Positions 1 through 8,842 of a DNA stretch of 64,000 bases are shown here, piece after piece. Location: the NCBI RefSeq assembly GCF_005503015.1, contig NZ_SCOL01000001.1, positions 62,001 to 126,000 on the forward strand, read 5' to 3'. The stretch is from Bacillus sp. E(2018) (lineage in GTDB: Bacteria; Bacillota; Bacilli; Bacillales; Fictibacillaceae). The translations under genes and the position numbers were made by a program. The stretch's first letter is position 1, and the number at the start of each line of letters is the position of its first letter. The notes under the pieces are model-generated. The model saw nothing but the letters and a program-made list of their open reading frames with translations, did not search any database and was not told the origin of the DNA.

Positions 1-657
1 ATCGTATCAGGAGAGTTCCCTCCATTCAGTTCCGTTGATAAGGGTGGAGAACTAACAGGCTTTGATGTTGCAGTTGGTAAAGCGATTGCTAAAGAACTTG
101 GCCTAAAGCCTGTTCCAGAAAAGTTTAAATTCCACGGCGCTGTATCAGCTATTAAGGCAGATCGTTTTGACGCAGCAGTGGCAAGCCATACAATCACTGA
201 AGACCGAAAGAAAGCAGTGAATTTCAGCGAGCCTTATTATTACTCAGGTCCGGTAATCTTTACAAGACCAGACAGTGATATTAAAACAAAAGAAGATTTA
301 AAAGGAAAAGAAGTTGCTGTTTCAAAAGGTTCTACCTATGAAAAATCTGCACAAGATTTCACAGATCAGATTAAAAACTATGACAGTGATGCGACAGCAT
401 TGCGTGCGTTGAGTGAAGGGAAGCACGATGCAGTTATTACTGATGCAATAACGGGTAAACAAGCGATTGAAAAAGGATTTAAGATCGTGGAACAAGAGCA
501 GCTTGGTACGAGTGAACAAGCGATCGCTATAAAAAAAGAAGATAAAGAATTGCTTAAAGCGGTAAATAAGGCATTAAAGAAAATGAAGGATAACGGTGAG
601 CTTGCAAAGCTTAGTGAAGAATACGTCGGTGCTGATATCACGAAGAAGCCTGAATAA
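1..657 (+). CDS. Amino-acid ABC transporter substrate-binding protein (5' truncated by window edge)
   Basis: This is the solute receptor of a polar amino-acid ABC importer (SBP family 3, TcyA/ArtP/GlnH-like). The frame is open from base 1 and encodes SGEFPPFSS, ELTGFDVAVG and DRFDAAVASHTITEDR, which are typical lobe-I and binding-site stretches of the family. The signal peptide and lipobox must lie upstream of the window. It ends TAA at 655-657, followed by a hairpin and then the permease and ATPase genes, so it is the first gene of an SBP-permease-ATPase operon. Substrate is unproven; resemblance to TcyA suggests cystine, but glutamine or arginine cannot be excluded. Confidence 0.88.
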   Translation: MVSGEFPPFSSVDKGGELTGFDVAVGKAIAKELGLKPVPEKFKFHGAVSAIKADRFDAAVASHTITEDRKKAVNFSEPYYYSGPVIFTRPDSDIKTKEDLKGKEVAVSKGSTYEKSAQDFTDQIKNYDSDATALRALSEGKHDAVITDAITGKQAIEKGFKIVEQEQLGTSEQAIAIKKEDKELLKAVNKALKKMKDNGELAKLSEEYVGADITKKPE

Positions 658-663
658 TGGTGG

Positions 664-703
664 AGCCGCCCTCATGAGTTCGCGTGTAGGGTGGCTTTTA
701 TTT
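664..703 (+). terminator. Intra-operon hairpin with U-run after the SBP gene
   Basis: Nine-base arms AGCCGCCCT (664-672) and AGGGTGGCT (688-696) pair with one G-U wobble and run into TTTTATTTTA. It lies between the receptor gene and the permease gene. It may be a partial terminator that lowers membrane-component expression relative to the receptor. Confidence 0.7.
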
Positions 704-763
704 TATCCATACATTTCAATTACACACCATTAACAAAGAGAATGAAAAGGGGAGGACAATGGC

Positions 764-1423
764 ATGTTTGATCTCGCACACATTTTAGACGTATTAGTAG
801 AAAGTTATCCACTCTTCATGAAGGGACTTTGGGTTACACTTCAACTTACCTTTGTATCCGTTTTGATTGGTACGGTAATCGGGCTCATTTTTGCGTTATT
901 TAAAATCTCAGGAATTAAAGTTCTGAATTGGATAGCGAACATTTATATTGCACTTATTCGCGGTACCCCATTGATCGTACAGATTTTTATCTTTTACTTT
1001 GGTCTAGCGGAATTGGGGATTTCTGCCTTCTGGTCGGCGGCTTTTGGACTTGCTATGCATAATGGTGCTTATATTGCGGAGATCTTCAGAGGTTCTATTC
1101 AATCGGTAGATAAAGGGCAGATGGAGGCAGGACGTTCATTAGGTATGACATATGGTTTGGCGATGAGAAGAATCATACTGCCACAAGCCTTTAAACGAGC
1201 ACTGCCACCTTTAGGTAACCAGTTTATAATCGGTCTGAAGGATTCATCTCTTGCATCTTTTATTGCCCTTAACGAGTTGTTCAGTATTGCAACGACACAA
1301 GGATCTAGAACATTTGATGAGATGACATACCTGATTATCGTAGGTCTATACTATCTAATACTCGTTCTTCTTTTCACTTTACTTGTTAATCTTTTAGAGA
1401 AGAAACTATCAGCTGGGGAATAG
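764..1423 (+). CDS. Amino-acid ABC transporter permease
   Basis: Inner-membrane permease of the His/Glu/Gln/Arg transporter class, 219 aa, the usual length. The N-terminal stretch is followed by about five hydrophobic segments. The EAA-type loop reads EAGRSLGMTYGLAMRRIILPQA (split: EAGRSLG then RRIILPQA), the contact site for the ATPase. The start ATG at 764 has GGGGAGGA upstream. It sits between the receptor gene and the ATPase gene (12 bases before the preferred ATPase start), so the three form one importer, TcyB/GlnP-like. Substrate inferred only by family. Confidence 0.9.
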   Translation: MFDLAHILDVLVESYPLFMKGLWVTLQLTFVSVLIGTVIGLIFALFKISGIKVLNWIANIYIALIRGTPLIVQIFIFYFGLAELGISAFWSAAFGLAMHNGAYIAEIFRGSIQSVDKGQMEAGRSLGMTYGLAMRRIILPQAFKRALPPLGNQFIIGLKDSSLASFIALNELFSIATTQGSRTFDEMTYLIIVGLYYLILVLLFTLLVNLLEKKLSAGE

Positions 1424-1435
1424 GAGGTGTCTGAG

Positions 1436-2170
1436 TTGAAAAAAGAAATGATACGCATTGAAAACTTGAAAAAGAGTTTTGGAGATCTAGAAGTCTTAAA
1501 AGAAGTGAATTTAAACGTACAAGAGAGCGAAGTTGTAGTCTTAATTGGTGCCAGTGGTTCTGGAAAAAGTACTCTTCTCAGATGCATCAATTTCCTTGAG
1601 ATTAAAAACGGTGGAAGAATTGTCATTGAAGGGGAAGAAATCGACCCGAAAACACATAACTTAAACGAAGTACGCCAAAGAGTAGGAATGGTATTTCAAC
1701 ACTTTAACTTGTTTCCACACAAAACGGTATTGGAAAATGTGATTGAAGCCCCTCTTCATATGAAAAACCAAAGTAAATCAGAAGCAGAACAGGAAGCAAG
1801 AGCTTTACTAGGAAAAGTAGGTCTTTCTGATAAAGCAGATGTTTATCCAGCGAAGTTATCGGGTGGACAAAAGCAGCGTGTCGCTATCGCAAGAGCGCTT
1901 GCGATGAAACCAGATATCATGCTTTTTGATGAACCAACGTCAGCACTCGATCCAGAACTTGTAGGAGAGGTGCTCGCTACGATGAAAGAGCTAGCGCAAG
2001 AAGGGATGACAATGGTCGTTGTGACTCATGAAATGGGATTTGCAAAAGAAGTTGCAGACGAAGTTGTTTACATGCACGATGGACAGATCTGGGAAAGAGG
2101 AAAGCCAGAAGAGCTTTTTGATGCTCCAAAAGAAGAGCGCACGAAAGATTTCTTAAGTTCTATCCTATAA
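1436..2170 (+). CDS. Amino-acid ABC transporter ATP-binding protein
   Basis: Energises the importer encoded just upstream. Walker [11 protein letters not shown]-loop [17 protein letters not shown], signature LSGGQKQR, Walker [14 protein letters not shown] and the switch His in [10 protein letters not shown] are all present, giving a complete GlnQ/TcyC-type ATPase of 244 aa. I chose the TTG at 1436 because AGGAGG (1422-1427) is 8 bases upstream. A GTG at 1427 in the same frame would overlap that ribosome binding site and is less likely. Confidence 0.9.
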   Translation: MKKEMIRIENLKKSFGDLEVLKEVNLNVQESEVVVLIGASGSGKSTLLRCINFLEIKNGGRIVIEGEEIDPKTHNLNEVRQRVGMVFQHFNLFPHKTVLENVIEAPLHMKNQSKSEAEQEARALLGKVGLSDKADVYPAKLSGGQKQRVAIARALAMKPDIMLFDEPTSALDPELVGEVLATMKELAQEGMTMVVVTHEMGFAKEVADEVVYMHDGQIWERGKPEELFDAPKEERTKDFLSSIL

Positions 2171-2175
2171 AGATG

Positions 2176-2205
2176 AAAAGGTGCAGCGATGAGGCTGCAC
2201 CTTTT
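2176..2205. terminator. Bidirectional intrinsic terminator
   Basis: Perfect 12-base arms AAAAGGTGCAGC (2176-2187) and GCTGCACCTTTT (2194-2205). A-rich left and U-rich right ends let it serve both the ABC operon and the convergent EamA gene. Confidence 0.9.
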
Positions 2206-2212
2206 CTATTGG

Positions 2213-3121
2213 CTATTTTTGTACAGGGGAAGTATGAACGGACTTTCTCGATCGTTCTTGTATCATAAGAACGGCTCCTAACACAAAGAGTATACCGATA
2301 CCTTGTACAAGGGAGATGGATTCTTTGTATAGCATCATCCCCATTAAGGTTGCTACTACAGGTTCGATAGTGGACACAATGGATGCTTTACTCGCATCTA
2401 TTTGTTGTAAGCCTTGTGTATAGAACCAATAGGCAAATACAGTTGGAAAAAGACCGAGACCGAACACGTTCATTAGAACGGAAGGGCTAAAGACTTGGAT
2501 GTCAGCAGAGGCTATACCGCTGATTGGAAACAGAGCAAGCATGGCAAAGAAGAAAGTGTAGACACTGATGGTTAATGTTTCATATTTTCGACTAGCTAAC
2601 TTACCAAATATGCTGTAAAGAGAATAGCCAAAACCAGCCCCTAAACCGATTAGAAGGCTCAACATTGTGAGTTCTAATTGAGCTGAGAACAGACCTGAGA
2701 CAAGTGTACAGCCAAAGAAGGTAGCAGCGAGTGCAAACAGTTTTTGGCGCGTCAACTGCTCTTGAAATACGATAGCTGATATGACAAGCACAAAAGCTGG
2801 AGCCGTGTACAAAAGAATAGCAGCAATAGCTAGTGAAGATGTTTGTATCGTCGTAAAATAACACCAATTAAAAAAAGAAACACTTAATATACCTGTACCT
2901 AAGAAATACCAGATATCTTTTACTCTGATCTTTATTAGGCTAGCATTTTGTACAACAATCCATGCCAGGAATAATAGAAATGCGCTGGCAGCTCTTAAAA
3001 AGACGATCTGTAAAGCTGTAAACCCTGCTTGTGAGAGCTCTTTAACGAAAAAACCGATGATTCCCCAAAGAGATGCACCAATCGCTACATATATAAAGGC
3101 AAGTTTCGTTTGATACGGCAT
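2213..3121 (-). CDS. EamA/DMT-family permease
   Basis: Ten-segment membrane exporter of the drug/metabolite transporter superfamily, 302 aa, with two EamA repeats. The first begins near GASLWGIIGFFVKEL. The second begins near GFGYSLYSIFGKLA and includes the typical SIVSTIEPVVATLMG stretch. Such proteins export metabolites or amino acids; the substrate is unknown here. I start at ATG 3121 (MPYQTK) because AGGGGATG lies 8 bases upstream. An in-frame ATG at 3151 has no comparable site. The gene converges with the ABC operon across a shared terminator. Confidence 0.88.
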   Translation of the reverse strand: MPYQTKLAFIYVAIGASLWGIIGFFVKELSQAGFTALQIVFLRAASAFLLFLAWIVVQNASLIKIRVKDIWYFLGTGILSVSFFNWCYFTTIQTSSLAIAAILLYTAPAFVLVISAIVFQEQLTRQKLFALAATFFGCTLVSGLFSAQLELTMLSLLIGLGAGFGYSLYSIFGKLASRKYETLTISVYTFFFAMLALFPISGIASADIQVFSPSVLMNVFGLGLFPTVFAYWFYTQGLQQIDASKASIVSTIEPVVATLMGMMLYKESISLVQGIGILFVLGAVLMIQERSRKSVHTSPVQK

Positions 3122-3164
3122 TGGTTCATCCCCTAAATAAATAATCAACATTCTATTGAAACTC

Positions 3165-3206
3165 TAACAAAAAACACCCTTACTGTATATCACAATAAAG
3201 GTGTTT
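3165..3206 (-). terminator. Terminator of the FNT gene
   Basis: On the minus strand AAACACCTTT (3197-3206 complement) pairs with AAGGGTGTTT (3172-3181 complement) and is followed by TTTTTTGTTAG. Confidence 0.8.
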
Positions 3207-3211
3207 CACAA

Positions 3212-4108
3212 TTATTCCATCTTATGTTTTATCTTTTCTACTTCCTCTTCTTCATCTTTCACGATATCATCATCAATGTCTTCTTTAAAAGCAAAGGAAA
3301 GTAATAAGGATACTAATATCCCTCCACCGATTAAGTTACCGATCGTAGCAGGAATTAAATTAAGAAGAATAAATTCATACCAGCTGTATTCAAAGCCTTC
3401 TAACACGGTAATGCTAAAATACCCCATGTTCGCCACGGCGTGTTGGAAATTTCCTGCTTCAAATATGATAACAGGTAAAAGAATTCCAAAAATTTTACCC
3501 ATTACATCTCTTGCTGCCGTAGCAAGAACGGCTGCAATTCCGATAAGCCAGTTTGCAAGAATACCAGAGAATAACACTTGAAACCAACCCCATGTGCCAC
3601 GTTCTGTAAATTCCATCTTTTTTTCCATGAACTTTAAAAGTACCTCATAAAATTCTTTGTCTAATGAACCTGACATATTAAGTAGAAACCCAACAAACAA
3701 TGCTCCTAAAAAGTTACCAATATAACAGATACCCCAAAACCGCAGTACCTTTTTACTGATCCAGTACTTGGATTGTAAAATATAGCTGGGAAGTAAGACA
3801 TTAATCTCTGTAAAAAGAATCGATCCTGATAGAAAGATCATCGTATATCCGATAGCAAAGCCAACACCTGATAAAAGGTTAAAGGGACCAGACGTTTCGA
3901 CTCCCATGGATAATAAAACGGAACCTAGTGCGCCAAATGCGATAAAAGCACCCGCCATAAAAGATAAAATAAATTGTGCTAAGTTTGAAACTTGTAAAGA
4001 CGCTTTACCTTCTTCAATAAAATATTCAATAATCTGTACTGGAAAAAAGTATTGCCGATCTGGAACAGCTGCTTTTTTGTTATTATGATTGTCCTGATTC
4101 TCTTTCAT
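3212..4108 (-). CDS. Formate/nitrite transporter (FNT) family channel
   Basis: Pentameric FNT channels move small monovalent anions such as formate, nitrite or acetate. The roughly 298-aa protein has six hydrophobic segments. FNT-like stretches include the first-helix region AFIAFGALGSVLLSMG, the segment FLSGSILFTEINVLL, and GNFLGALFVGFLLN with the conserved small-residue packing. The C-terminus is long, acidic and basic (KEDIDDDIVKDEEEEVEKIK). ATG 4108 is preferred (GAGGG about 10 bases upstream); ATG 4117 is too close to that site. It is nearest in my judgement to the B. subtilis YrhG branch. It stands alone, without a formate dehydrogenase or nitrite reductase nearby, so the anion is unknown. 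Confidence 0.8.
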   Translation of the reverse strand: MKENQDNHNNKKAAVPDRQYFFPVQIIEYFIEEGKASLQVSNLAQFILSFMAGAFIAFGALGSVLLSMGVETSGPFNLLSGVGFAIGYTMIFLSGSILFTEINVLLPSYILQSKYWISKKVLRFWGICYIGNFLGALFVGFLLNMSGSLDKEFYEVLLKFMEKKMEFTERGTWGWFQVLFSGILANWLIGIAAVLATAARDVMGKIFGILLPVIIFEAGNFQHAVANMGYFSITVLEGFEYSWYEFILLNLIPATIGNLIGGGILVSLLLSFAFKEDIDDDIVKDEEEEVEKIKHKME

Positions 4109-4371
4109 GTTCTGCATTCCCTCTTATTATGTCATCCTCGTCCTACTACTCTTCCCATAATTTGAAGTATGCAAAACCAAATATAAATAATTTTATACAA
4201 TAAAAATCGTTATTTACTTTTATATACCAAATTTATATGAGATTTGACTTAATTACAGTAATCAAATTGAAATGTTAAAGGCGACTATCCTCATGCGAAG
4301 CAATACATTTCCTTATCTATACTATTAATATATTCAAATAATAATAGGTTTTGTTGGGAGGAGAGAAGGCT

Positions 4372-5562
4372 TTGAAAAAAGGTTTTGTGTTGTTTATGGG
4401 GATATTACTTGGAAGCTTATCGTTTTGGAGTTATAAGGGAGAAGCAGCAAGCTATGTCAATCCAAATCAAACGTATACATATGAAATGATGACGAGTAAC
4501 ATTAAAACACTCGCACAAAAGTACCCTGGATTAGTTCAATACCGTTCACTTGGGAAAACACCATATGGCAGAGATATATGGGCAGTGAAGCTGGGTAGAG
4601 GTGATGCGACGGTACTTTACAATGCATCTCATCATGCTAGAGAATGGATGACGACAAATATTGTGATGGAGATGATCGATCAGTATAGCGAACGCTATGT
4701 AGCCAACAGTACGATGGATGGTTACAATGTTGCAAACGTATTAAATAACACGTCGATCTGGTTTGTACCCATGACTAACCCAGACGGTGTCACACTTCAG
4801 CAAAAAGGTCTATCTGCTTTTCCTGCAACAGCTCAAGCCAACCTCATCAAGATGAATGGTGGAAGCAAAGATTTTAAAAGATGGAAGTCAAATGCTCAAG
4901 GAGTTGATCTGAACAGACAATATCCTGCGCGTTGGGAACAAATTACAAATAATGCAAAAGCTCCTTCTTATAAAGACTACAAGGGTAGTGCTCCACTAGT
5001 GACGAAAGAAGCAAAGGCGATGACAGCTCTCACTTATCTCGTAGATCCTGAGATTACAAATTCTTATCACACAGCTGGAAGAATACTATACTACCATTTT
5101 AATTATGGAACAAATACCTTTGAGGGAGACAAAACGCTTGGAACTACCCTGGCTAATATGACCGGCTACCGACTCATTCCTCCTGATACTCAGCTATCAA
5201 GTGGTGGTGGATACAAAGATTGGTTCATCCAAACCTTCAAACGTCCTGGCTTCACGTTTGAACTTGCTCCATATGCTGGCGAGACGAATCCGCCAATCTC
5301 AATCATTAATGAAGAATGGACAAGGAATAAAAAAGCAGGACTTTATATGGCAGTAGAAGGGGACAAGCGTTGGGAGAAGCGCATAACACCAATAACAAAA
5401 ACCATCACGCTTACTCAAAAAGTTCCTTTACATGATCGTCCTCATGTAAATCATAAAATGGCTGCAGCAAGTCTATATCCAGGGACGTATAAAGCGAATG
5501 CAGCGTATGGAAATTTTTATCGTATCCAAACCATCCTTGGACCAAAGTGGATTGTAAAATAA
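4372..5562 (+). CDS. Secreted M14-family zinc carboxypeptidase
   Basis: Extracellular metallopeptidase cleaving C-terminal residues. A signal peptide (KKGFVLFMGILLGSLSFW... cleaved near EAAS) precedes the M14 domain. Zinc ligands are visible as HHAREW (H88, E91) and His233 in SYHTAG. The catalytic Glu is E297 in FTFELAPYAG. A downstream SH3-like tail follows (VPLHDRPHVN to KWIVK), perhaps for wall binding. The TTG at 4372 is used because GGAGGAG (4357-4363) is 8 bases upstream; an earlier in-frame TTG (4351) would overlap that site. Single gene with its own terminator. Substrate may be peptide nutrients or wall peptides (inference). Confidence 0.9.
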   Translation: MKKGFVLFMGILLGSLSFWSYKGEAASYVNPNQTYTYEMMTSNIKTLAQKYPGLVQYRSLGKTPYGRDIWAVKLGRGDATVLYNASHHAREWMTTNIVMEMIDQYSERYVANSTMDGYNVANVLNNTSIWFVPMTNPDGVTLQQKGLSAFPATAQANLIKMNGGSKDFKRWKSNAQGVDLNRQYPARWEQITNNAKAPSYKDYKGSAPLVTKEAKAMTALTYLVDPEITNSYHTAGRILYYHFNYGTNTFEGDKTLGTTLANMTGYRLIPPDTQLSSGGGYKDWFIQTFKRPGFTFELAPYAGETNPPISIINEEWTRNKKAGLYMAVEGDKRWEKRITPITKTITLTQKVPLHDRPHVNHKMAAASLYPGTYKANAAYGNFYRIQTILGPKWIVK

Positions 5563-5567
5563 AGCAC

Positions 5568-5606
5568 AAAAAAACTGCTCTCTGAATCATAGAGAGCAGT
5601 TTTTTT
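5568..5606. terminator. Bidirectional intrinsic terminator
   Basis: Perfect 16-base arms, starting AAAAAAACTGCTCTCT at 5568-5583 and closing at 5591-5606, with a 7-base loop. It serves both the carboxypeptidase gene and the convergent MFS gene. Confidence 0.93.
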
Positions 5607-6878
5607 CTATGCACTGATCGTATGAGACGAATCCACTTTTGGTTCTGGAACAAACATAAGAATTGTAATACCAATGATGAACAGAACGACAAGGCTGAAC
5701 ACTGCACTAGCTGAGTTTCCAGTCACTTGAGCGGTTACAGCGATTAACAACGGACCCATAATGGAAGCGAACTTGCCGAAAATATTATAAAAGCCAAAGA
5801 ATTCATTCGAGTTTTCTTTCGGAACTAGTTTAGCAAAATAGGCACGGCTTAACGCTTGAATTCCACCTTGAGACGTAGCAACAAGCATGGCTAAAATCCA
5901 GAAATCCATCGTTGTTTTTAAGAAATAAGCATAAATACAAACGATAATGTAGACCACAATTCCAACATAAAGCATCTTTTTGCCAGTAAATCTCTCTGCT
6001 AACCTTCCATATAAAATGGCAAAAGGAGCAGCGACCACTTGTGTGACAAAAAGGATGATTAAAAGATTAGTAGAACTGATTCCAAGATCTGAACCGTAAG
6101 CAGTGGACATCGTTATGATAGTTCCAACTCCATCGATATAAAAGAAATAGGCAAGCAGAAATAAAAACAAAGCACGATATTTCCGTATTTCTTTCATTGT
6201 TTTACCTAAGCGTTTAAAGCTATTGATCAGAGGTTTCGGTTCTCGTTCGATGCCGTACTTCTGATAAACGTTCTTCAACATAGGAATCGTAAAAATTCCC
6301 CACCAAATCGCAGTGATTATAAAGGCAATCTTGCTAGCTAAAGTCGTTGAAATTGGAAGAACTTCATTCTGTGCCAACACGATAATCGCGATACTGATTA
6401 AAAAAGGTATCGTACTCCCGATATATCCTAATCCGAATCCTCTAGATGACACTCTGTTCATTCTTTCTTCCGTTGTTACATCGGTTATAAAAGCATCATA
6501 AAAGACATTAGATCCGCTAGAGCCGATTGCAGTTAGTGTATAAAAAATTAATAATAAGAGCCATTGATCACTTGGAATAAAAGCTAATGATGCGGTAGAA
6601 ATAAGACCTAGTGCAAAAAAGAAAGTGAAGAATCGTTTCTTTAAACCTTTATAATCTGCAATTGTACCTAAAACAGGGCTTAGCATTGCTAATATAAACG
6701 TGGCGATCGCGATGGTATACCCCAAATAAGCGGTTGAATCCGATGAGCTGACTCCTGCATTTGTTGCAGCTGCTTTAAAGAACAAAGGAAATACAGCTGT
6801 TGAGATAATGATCGAATATGCTGAGTTTGCCCAATCATAATACATCCAGCTATTCTCTTCTTTCGTAAACCGTTTCAT
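5607..6878 (-). CDS. UMF1-type major facilitator (YxiO/Atg22-like)
   Basis: Twelve-segment MFS protein of 423 aa with the N-terminal WMYYDWANSAYSIII signature of the UMF1/Atg22 branch. In yeast, Atg22 exports vacuolar amino acids; bacterial homologues such as B. subtilis YxiO are uncharacterised exporters. The charged loop DVTTEERMNRVSSRGFGLGY and the second-half ALSRAYFAKLVPKENSNEFF motif are typical. ATG at 6878 with AGAGAGGAC upstream. It is followed by a shared terminator. Substrate unknown. Confidence 0.87.
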   Translation of the reverse strand: MKRFTKEENSWMYYDWANSAYSIIISTAVFPLFFKAAATNAGVSSSDSTAYLGYTIAIATFILAMLSPVLGTIADYKGLKKRFFTFFFALGLISTASLAFIPSDQWLLLLIFYTLTAIGSSGSNVFYDAFITDVTTEERMNRVSSRGFGLGYIGSTIPFLISIAIIVLAQNEVLPISTTLASKIAFIITAIWWGIFTIPMLKNVYQKYGIEREPKPLINSFKRLGKTMKEIRKYRALFLFLLAYFFYIDGVGTIITMSTAYGSDLGISSTNLLIILFVTQVVAAPFAILYGRLAERFTGKKMLYVGIVVYIIVCIYAYFLKTTMDFWILAMLVATSQGGIQALSRAYFAKLVPKENSNEFFGFYNIFGKFASIMGPLLIAVTAQVTGNSASAVFSLVVLFIIGITILMFVPEPKVDSSHTISA

Positions 6879-6915
6879 AGGTTTTGTCCTCTCTATACTA
6901 GAATTCAGTTAAAAA

Positions 6916-8223
6916 CTAGATGTTTAAAAACTCTTGTACGACTTTACCATCCGTTTTTCCTAAATCTAGACCTAATAGTTTAGCAAACGTCGGTCCTTCA
7001 TCAATTAAATGCATGGAAGGAACAACGACATTTCTTTTTATCCCTTTACCTGCTAATAACAGAATAGTGGTGTAGTCTTCTTTTTCAGGAGAATACCCAT
7101 GACACGCATGTGTATACCGTTTTCTTCTCACATCTTGATCTGTAATGTTGTTAAGAAAAGACCCTTCATGATCTTCGTTAAAATAAAAACCTCGTCTAGC
7201 TTCTACCATAAACGCACAACGATCATCAGCACCTGTGGCAGCTGCTTCTTCTTGACTGTAGATCTTTTCAATACCATTTCTTTCATCAACCAATAAGTGG
7301 TCCAGAAGTTTTTTCACTACCTCCTTTGTTTGTATATCAGATGAATCCTTAAGGTAAATATATGCTGACCCATCGCAACTTTTGCAATAGGCTTTCCAAT
7401 TTTGTATAGCCCCTTTTGAATCAGTGTCTATTAATCCATGTTCTTTTAATAAAACATTCAGTTTAATAGCTTTGCTCTCATCAAGAGCGCTATGATCTCC
7501 TAATACGGCGATTGTCGTTTCTTCATAGATTCCTGCTTCCTGTAAGGATTCGACAATTTTACCGAGTCTGTTGTCATGTCTCTTTATTGCATCCATTGCT
7601 TCATCAGAAGAAAATCCATGGTAGTGCCTCTGTGAATCAAGATCCACAAAATGAACAAGCAATAGCTGAGGTTTTTTATTCTTAATCGTATGTATTGTGG
7701 ACTCTAAAACAAAATCATCAAGCTCAGGCTGGTTCAAACCATTACGCACATGTCCGAATCGACGGTTCAAATCAAGTTGGAATCTTTTACTTCCGTTTAA
7801 GAGAGAAACAGGAATCTGGTGGTGCCACTTTCGGTTCGCAAAGATTTCAGGCATGTTGTAATCGATGTTCGCTCTGGCAGTGACTGGCCATAGGAGAGCA
7901 CCAGTAGTCATACCTGCTTTTTTAGCTTCATCATATAAAGTAGTTCCTTTAATATGTTTTCTGTGCCAATACCAATCAGGTGAAGCTTTGCCCGGCTGTG
8001 TTAGCGTGTTGTTTACGATTCCATGGTTTTTGGGGTACCTTCCTGTAACAATCGAGGTATGACAGGGATACGTTACAGAAGGATAGATTGTCTCTACTTT
8101 TTTGCAATGGGAGCCTCGGTTTAAAATTTTCTTAAAGTGCGGAAGTTGCTCAAATATAGGAAAATCAAGGGAAGAAAGACAGTCAAATGAGATGACAACT
8201 AAATGATTGGTTAGACGGGACAT
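6916..8223 (-). CDS. Type I phosphodiesterase / nucleotide pyrophosphatase-family enzyme
   Basis: Alkaline-phosphatase-superfamily hydrolase acting on phosphodiesters or pyrophosphates. The two-metal site is recognisable: Asp in VISFDCLSS, the nucleophile Thr in PSVTYPCHTS next to TGRYPKNHGIVNN, Asp and His in VHFVDLDSQRHYHG, the DH pair in VLGDHSA, and His in HACHGYSPE. There is no signal peptide, so it is probably cytoplasmic. I use ATG 8223 because GGAGGAG precedes it by 4-5 bases; upstream in-frame ATGs lack a site. 435 aa. Physiological substrate not deducible. Confidence 0.86.
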   Translation of the reverse strand: MSRLTNHLVVISFDCLSSLDFPIFEQLPHFKKILNRGSHCKKVETIYPSVTYPCHTSIVTGRYPKNHGIVNNTLTQPGKASPDWYWHRKHIKGTTLYDEAKKAGMTTGALLWPVTARANIDYNMPEIFANRKWHHQIPVSLLNGSKRFQLDLNRRFGHVRNGLNQPELDDFVLESTIHTIKNKKPQLLLVHFVDLDSQRHYHGFSSDEAMDAIKRHDNRLGKIVESLQEAGIYEETTIAVLGDHSALDESKAIKLNVLLKEHGLIDTDSKGAIQNWKAYCKSCDGSAYIYLKDSSDIQTKEVVKKLLDHLLVDERNGIEKIYSQEEAAATGADDRCAFMVEARRGFYFNEDHEGSFLNNITDQDVRRKRYTHACHGYSPEKEDYTTILLLAGKGIKRNVVVPSMHLIDEGPTFAKLLGLDLGKTDGKVVQEFLNI

Positions 8224-8394
8224 AACACTCCTCCAAAAGTTGCTAAGATTAACCATTCTAAATTAAATGATAGCATAAGGGAATATATCACGTGTAAAGT
8301 CTGTGTATGAATTATAAAAAATCATATCATTTTCTTTCCAAACTTTGTAAGTTGTGTTATGAATGAATTATCTCATTAAATAGCGGGTGATGAA

Positions 8395-8808
8395 ATGATC
8401 AAATGGTGGTTAGGTGTTGTATTGATGTTTTTTATCACAACCGGAGTAATATTGTACGTTTTCACGATGGATTACGCTTCCGAAAAAGCAATGGTAGAAA
8501 TAACAAAAGAATTAAAGTCGAATGAAGATGAGATCACAAAACTTCTAGAAGATCCAGAGATTAGAAAGTACATAGAAACAGGAAATCCTCCAAAGCAGAA
8601 GTTGCCATTTACTACAAAGGATGATGCTGTTCAATTTATATCTGAAAGATACTCGGTTCAAGAGTTAGCAGGAATTAGAGAAAAAGTAAGTAAAGGCTTG
8701 AACGAAGATGAAAAGCTAGCGGTATATGAGAAGCTGCTCGAAAAAGTTACGGATGATGAGCTGCTGGCGTTAAAAGTAGTCGCGTTAAAAGAGATAAAGA
8801 AGAAATAA
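8395..8808 (+). CDS. Small membrane-anchored protein of unknown function
   Basis: 137 aa: one N-terminal transmembrane helix (about residues 4-25) followed by a charged, mostly helical outside or inside domain. That domain has the repeated pattern KDDAVQFISERYSVQEL and REKVSKGLNEDEKLAVYEKL. I do not recognise a characterised family. It has its own terminator and a weak GGGTGAT-type site before ATG 8395. Confidence 0.75.
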   Translation: MIKWWLGVVLMFFITTGVILYVFTMDYASEKAMVEITKELKSNEDEITKLLEDPEIRKYIETGNPPKQKLPFTTKDDAVQFISERYSVQELAGIREKVSKGLNEDEKLAVYEKLLEKVTDDELLALKVVALKEIKKK

Positions 8809-8836
8809 AAAAAGCCCCTACGTAGGGCTTTTTTTT
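8807..8836. terminator. Bidirectional intrinsic terminator
   Basis: A-run then AGCCC (8813-8817), TACGTA-containing loop, GGGCT (8825-8829) and a T-run to 8836. Convergent genes flank it. Confidence 0.88.
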
Positions 8837-8842
8837 GTGTCG

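Noticed and set aside
5411..5707. Minus-strand ORF over the end of the carboxypeptidase gene
   Set aside because: Runs through a strong terminator and opposes a clear secreted peptidase; a shadow frame.
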